Assembly: GCA_026193675.1 (NCBI GenBank)
Contig: JAPHSO010000045.1
Span: 1-7,549, forward strand
Origin: Gammaproteobacteria bacterium
GTDB taxonomy: Bacteria > Pseudomonadota > Gammaproteobacteria > Thiohalomonadales > Thiohalomonadaceae
Length of the DNA: 7,549 nucleotides
Direction of reading: 5' to 3'
Shown here: positions 5,254-7,549 of the stretch, piece after piece
Position numbering within the stretch: position 1 is the stretch's first letter
Layout of the letters: every line of letters starts with the position of its first letter
Notes under the pieces: model-generated
Seen by the model: only the letters and a program-made list of their open reading frames with translations
What the model was told of the DNA's origin: nothing
Databases searched by the model: none
Program-made: the position numbers and the translations under genes

Positions 5254-6033
5254 ATGCAATTTGTAGATAGCCACTGCCACCTCGACAGACTCGATCTCAG
5301 TAAATACGATGGGGAGCTCTCCAATGCAATTGCCGCAGCTCAAGCAGAGGGTGTTGAACGGTTTCTTTGCGTCAGCATCGACTTTGAAAATTTCCCTGCT
5401 GTACTCAACTGTGCTGAACAGTTTGATTCGGTTTATGCCAGTGTTGGCGTTCACCCTAATGAGGAGGGAAGAGAAGAGCCCACCGTAGAAAAACTGGTTG
5501 CGCTGGCAGATCACAGCAAAGTCATCGCAATAGGGGAGACCGGTCTCGATTTCTTTCGTAGTGAAGAGGATACAGAGTGGCAAAAGGAGCGTTTTCGTAC
5601 CCATATCAGGGCGGCCAAACTGACTCATAAACCACTCATTATTCATTCCCGTGAAGCTAGAGATGAGACATTAAAAATAATGCGGGAAGAGGGTGCCGAT
5701 CAGGTTGGCGGCATCATGCACTGTTTTGTTGAAGATCTGGAAACAGCTAAAGCAGCTATTGATATGGGTTTTTATATCTCATTTTCGGGTATCGTCACAT
5801 TTAATAGCGCAAAGGATCTACAGGAGGTAGCTATAGCTGTTCCTGATGAATGGTACTTGATTGAGACCGATTCTCCTTATCTGGCACCCGTTCCATTTAG
5901 AGGAAAACCGAATCAACCACTCTATGTAAAACATGTTGCAGAGAAGCTAGCTGAGCTGAGGGAAGAGAGTGTTGAGACAATTGCCAAGCAGAGCTGGAAT
6001 AACTTTAATCGGTTATTTTCTCTTAACGGTTAA
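5254..6033 (+). CDS. TatD-family metal-dependent hydrolase (YcfH type)
   Basis: The 259-residue protein is a TatD-family TIM-barrel hydrolase; members are cytoplasmic, metal-dependent deoxyribonucleases implicated in DNA repair and degradation. The metal ligands are all present: H7 and H9 in DSHCHLD, E95 in IGETGLDFF, H131 in IIHSREA, H156 in MHCF and D206 in ETDSPYLAP. H67 in GVHPNE is also conserved. The length is normal. The start is fixed by the family N-terminus (MxxVDSHCHLD) although no Shine-Dalgarno sequence precedes it, and the 77-base gap to pilZ has no convincing promoter; transcription from upstream is likely. The position after holB-pilZ matches the ycfH/tatD gene of other Gammaproteobacteria. 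The exact substrate is not shown by the sequence. Confidence 0.95.
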   Translation: MQFVDSHCHLDRLDLSKYDGELSNAIAAAQAEGVERFLCVSIDFENFPAVLNCAEQFDSVYASVGVHPNEEGREEPTVEKLVALADHSKVIAIGETGLDFFRSEEDTEWQKERFRTHIRAAKLTHKPLIIHSREARDETLKIMREEGADQVGGIMHCFVEDLETAKAAIDMGFYISFSGIVTFNSAKDLQEVAIAVPDEWYLIETDSPYLAPVPFRGKPNQPLYVKHVAEKLAELREESVETIAKQSWNNFNRLFSLNG

Positions 6034-6042
6034 TCCTTAACC
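6028..6042. repeat. Palindrome containing both convergent stop codons
   Basis: GGTTAA (6028-6033) and TTAACC (6037-6042) are perfect complements around TCC. The TAA stop of tatD is the end of the left arm and the TAA stop of the opposing gene is the end of the right arm on its strand. With only three bases between the genes, transcripts must overlap; the hairpin is too AT-rich and lacks a T-run to be a clear bidirectional terminator. Confidence 0.45.
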
Positions 6043-7113
6043 TTCAGATTTCTGTTTTTTCTGGCGCAGGGTCTCGCTAACCTTCTTCAGTCCGCCATCA
6101 ATAAAATAGGCATCGTAACCCTTTTCATTGAGAATAAAAGCGGCGGAAGAGCTGCGTCGTCCGGTATCACACAGGGTAATGTATTTGTGCTTCTTAGATA
6201 GACCTTGAGTCTTAAAACGAAGCATAAACAGAGGAATATTGATGCTTCCTTTCAGGTTTGATTGCTTAAATTCTTTCTCGTGTCGTACATCGATAATTAC
6301 GGCATCATCCTCTTTGACCATCCGCATCGCCTCTGAAAACTCTACCTGATGTAGAGTGGGGTTTTTTAACAGCTCCTCAAAATCAGCCTTGCCGAGACGC
6401 ATCAAAACGCCATCTGTGCTCATAGTTACAGTTGCATTTCGAGTATTGTTTGAGATGAGAGCATCTTCACCAAAACCGGTGCCCGAGTTCAGATCTGCCA
6501 GTTTAATCTCTTTGCCACTGGCTCCAGCATGGGTCACCACACACTGTCCCTGACGGATGTAGTAATAGTAATCGCCTTCGTCACCCTGACGGATGACAAC
6601 CTCATCGGCTTTAAACGGAACGGCCTCCATCTTAATAAAAAGCATCTGAAGACTTGCTGGTGGAATCCGTTGAAAGATCTCCGACTTGAGCATGTTACCC
6701 ATCCAGTCGTCATCGTCGTCATCTGTTGACGAATCAAAGCCAGAGACCACCAGGCTTTCAGTTTTGTCCCAGGAAAGCAGCAGATCGAGGTAACCGTTAT
6801 CTACTCGAAAAAACTGTATGGGTGTCTTGGCTATAGCTGTTTTGGTACGGGTAGGAGCAGGATCGAGTGGATTTCGAGATTGAGCTGTACCCCCAACAAC
6901 CACACTTTTCCCACCATCTTCAGCTAGAAGGTAGACCTCACCTTTCAAGAGATAGATAGACTGAGAGGCAGACTGACCACGTTTAAAAAGCGGTTTATCC
7001 TTATCGAGCGCTTCAAGCTTAATTTTGCCGGCCAACTCTTGCAAATTTTCGATCGTCAGTTCACCTAACGGTACGAAATTTCTTAAAAATTGAATATCAA
7101 CGGGAGCTGGCAT
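6037..7113 (-). CDS. Two cyclic-nucleotide-binding-like domains fused to a rhodanese
   Basis: The 358-residue protein has three parts. Residues about 10-125 are a degenerate CNB domain: the beta-barrel pattern (PLFKRGQSAS, YLLKGEVYLL) is kept but the phosphate-binding cassette is not. Residues 131-136 are six aspartates in the linker. Residues about 145-255 are a complete CNB domain with RQGDEGDYYYYI and a cassette GFGEDAL...TRNATV, including G215, E216 and R225, so it may bind a cyclic nucleotide. Residues about 260-350 are a single rhodanese domain (IIDVRHEKEF, then the active loop CDTGRR with Cys315). There is no helix-turn-helix, so it is not a Crp-type transcription factor. I infer a cytoplasmic, ligand-controlled sulfurtransferase or sulfide-sulfur sensor. 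The ATG has no Shine-Dalgarno sequence, but an in-frame TAG lies just before it and no good start follows. It converges on tatD. Confidence 0.88.
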   Translation of the reverse strand: MPAPVDIQFLRNFVPLGELTIENLQELAGKIKLEALDKDKPLFKRGQSASQSIYLLKGEVYLLAEDGGKSVVVGGTAQSRNPLDPAPTRTKTAIAKTPIQFFRVDNGYLDLLLSWDKTESLVVSGFDSSTDDDDDDWMGNMLKSEIFQRIPPASLQMLFIKMEAVPFKADEVVIRQGDEGDYYYYIRQGQCVVTHAGASGKEIKLADLNSGTGFGEDALISNNTRNATVTMSTDGVLMRLGKADFEELLKNPTLHQVEFSEAMRMVKEDDAVIIDVRHEKEFKQSNLKGSINIPLFMLRFKTQGLSKKHKYITLCDTGRRSSSAAFILNEKGYDAYFIDGGLKKVSETLRQKKQKSEG

Positions 7114-7161
7114 CTAAATTAAACGGTCGCTTTATTATTATGACTATATATCGGATTTGGC

Positions 7162-7190
7162 ATTATATCGGGCCTGCGCCTATCTGTAAT
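7162..7190 (-). promoter_or_regulatory. Predicted promoter of the CNB-rhodanese gene
   Basis: On the minus strand TATAAT (7167-7162), a perfect -10, lies 17 bases from ATTACA (7190-7185), a moderate -35. Transcription would start near 7155, about 42 bases before the ATG. The -35 element falls inside the left arm of the inverted repeat at 7183-7211, so a protein bound to that repeat would cover it. Confidence 0.6.
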
Positions 7191-7211
7191 TAATTAATAA
7201 GAAATTACAGA
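7183..7211. repeat. Inverted repeat over the -35 of the CNB-rhodanese promoter
   Basis: TCTGTAATT (7183-7191) and AATTACAGA (7203-7211) are perfect 9-base arms with an 11-base spacer. The half-site spacing (centre to centre about 20 bases) suits a dimeric regulator on one face of the helix. A second inverted repeat, GGCCTG (7171-7176) and CAGGCC (7229-7234), encloses it, so the whole 7171-7234 stretch is a nested palindrome. It is a candidate operator; a rightward terminator is less likely because the inner stem is AT-rich. Confidence 0.5.
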
Positions 7212-7549
7212 GCTTCTTTTTGGTTTTACAGGCCGAAATATTTATATTTATTAATAAATTATGACTTCACTTTATTAAAAATCTGTTCAACGAACAACTT
7301 AATTATTATCAATAAAATCAGTTGATGAGAATAAACTTTATAACTGGATACAAGCTTTAGCGAGATATAGCACAACATCATGTTAACTAAGCCTCTAATA
7401 AGTTCATACTTGTATTAACTCAAGCGCAAGGTGGGAAAAAGAAATGATATTGACACTGTGTCAGTGGGTTATATGTGTGGGTAGGCCTGAATAGTGATTG
7501 TAGAGCGCGCCACAGAGCCAAAACTACCGCCAGAGCGACAATGTCACAA

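Larger units (their letters stand above)
7114..7549. other. AT-rich intergenic region with several short palindromes
   Basis: I see no convincing gene in these 436 bases. Besides the promoter and nested repeat described at 7162-7234, there are perfect short palindromes: ATTTATTAATAAAT (7246-7259), TGTTC-AAC-GAACA (7284-7296), AACAT-C-ATGTT (7374-7384) and TGACAC-T-GTGTCA (7451-7463); the last overlaps a consensus TTGACA -35 (7450-7455) that has no good -10 at normal spacing. Both strands have frames open to the right edge: minus 7548-7420 (hydrophobic, then polar, no clear start inside) and plus from a GTG at 7494. Neither can be judged without the flanking sequence. The last 60 bases are richer in GC and may be the start of coding DNA. 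Confidence 0.5.

Noticed and set aside
7420..7548. Minus-strand frame open from the right edge, beginning with a hydrophobic stretch and ending in TGA
   Set aside because: It is only about 42 codons, has no recognisable family signature and no clear start in the window; it could be the tail of a gene to the right but cannot be supported here.
1..7549. A CRISPR array to go with the Cas6-like gene
   Set aside because: I see no set of regularly spaced direct repeats of 25-40 bases on either strand. The only long repeats are isolated inverted repeats.
7494..7549. Plus-strand frame from GTG running off the right edge
   Set aside because: Only 18 codons are visible, the start codon is GTG with a poor ribosome binding site, and the TTGACA at 7450 has no proper -10.

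Overview
The window reads as chromosomal DNA of a sulfur-oxidising gammaproteobacterium. Two things point there. The left edge holds the first 44 codons of dsrA (dissimilatory sulfite reductase alpha subunit, N-terminus most like the oxidative 'reverse' type). The right half carries the tmk-holB-pilZ-tatD order familiar from Gammaproteobacteria, including a type IV pilus PilZ whose C-terminus resembles that of Pseudomonas PilZ. Composition is moderate in the genes and clearly AT-rich in the two long intergenic stretches. Genus and lifestyle (free-living or symbiont) cannot be told from the sequence.

Layout. 1-132 (-): dsrA, running off the left edge. 133-523: divergent regulatory region with a good sigma70-type promoter for dsrA, a weaker one for the rightward genes, an inverted repeat in the dsrA leader and a shared 8-mer. 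524-2505 (+): a 58-residue unknown, a 236-residue helical TPR-like unknown, a Cas6/Cmx6-like RAMP protein with putative catalytic His and complete G-loop, and a DsrC-family protein lacking both functional cysteines (RspA type). This block ends at a strong intrinsic terminator (2535-2565). 2593-5176 (+): a 196-residue unknown, tmk, holB and pilZ, packed end to end or overlapping, with a possible weak terminator behind pilZ. 5254-6033 (+): tatD. 6037-7113 (-): a protein with two cyclic-nucleotide-binding-like domains fused to a rhodanese, converging on tatD with a 3-base gap. 7114-7549: AT-rich non-coding DNA with the promoter of that last gene and a cluster of small palindromes.

How the genes may work together. 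tmk, holB and pilZ are housekeeping (dTMP phosphorylation, DNA polymerase III clamp loader, type IV pilus biogenesis); tatD is a metal-dependent deoxyribonuclease-type hydrolase. The unusual part is the block divergent from dsrA: an apparently intact Cas6-type RNA endonuclease fold with no CRISPR array or other cas gene in view, tightly coupled to a helical partner and followed by a redox-dead DsrC homologue. I infer that this could be a regulatory module for sulfur oxidation, possibly acting on RNA; the sequence shows the neighbourhood and the motifs, not the function. The CNB-rhodanese protein at the far end is a second potential sulfur-linked sensor.
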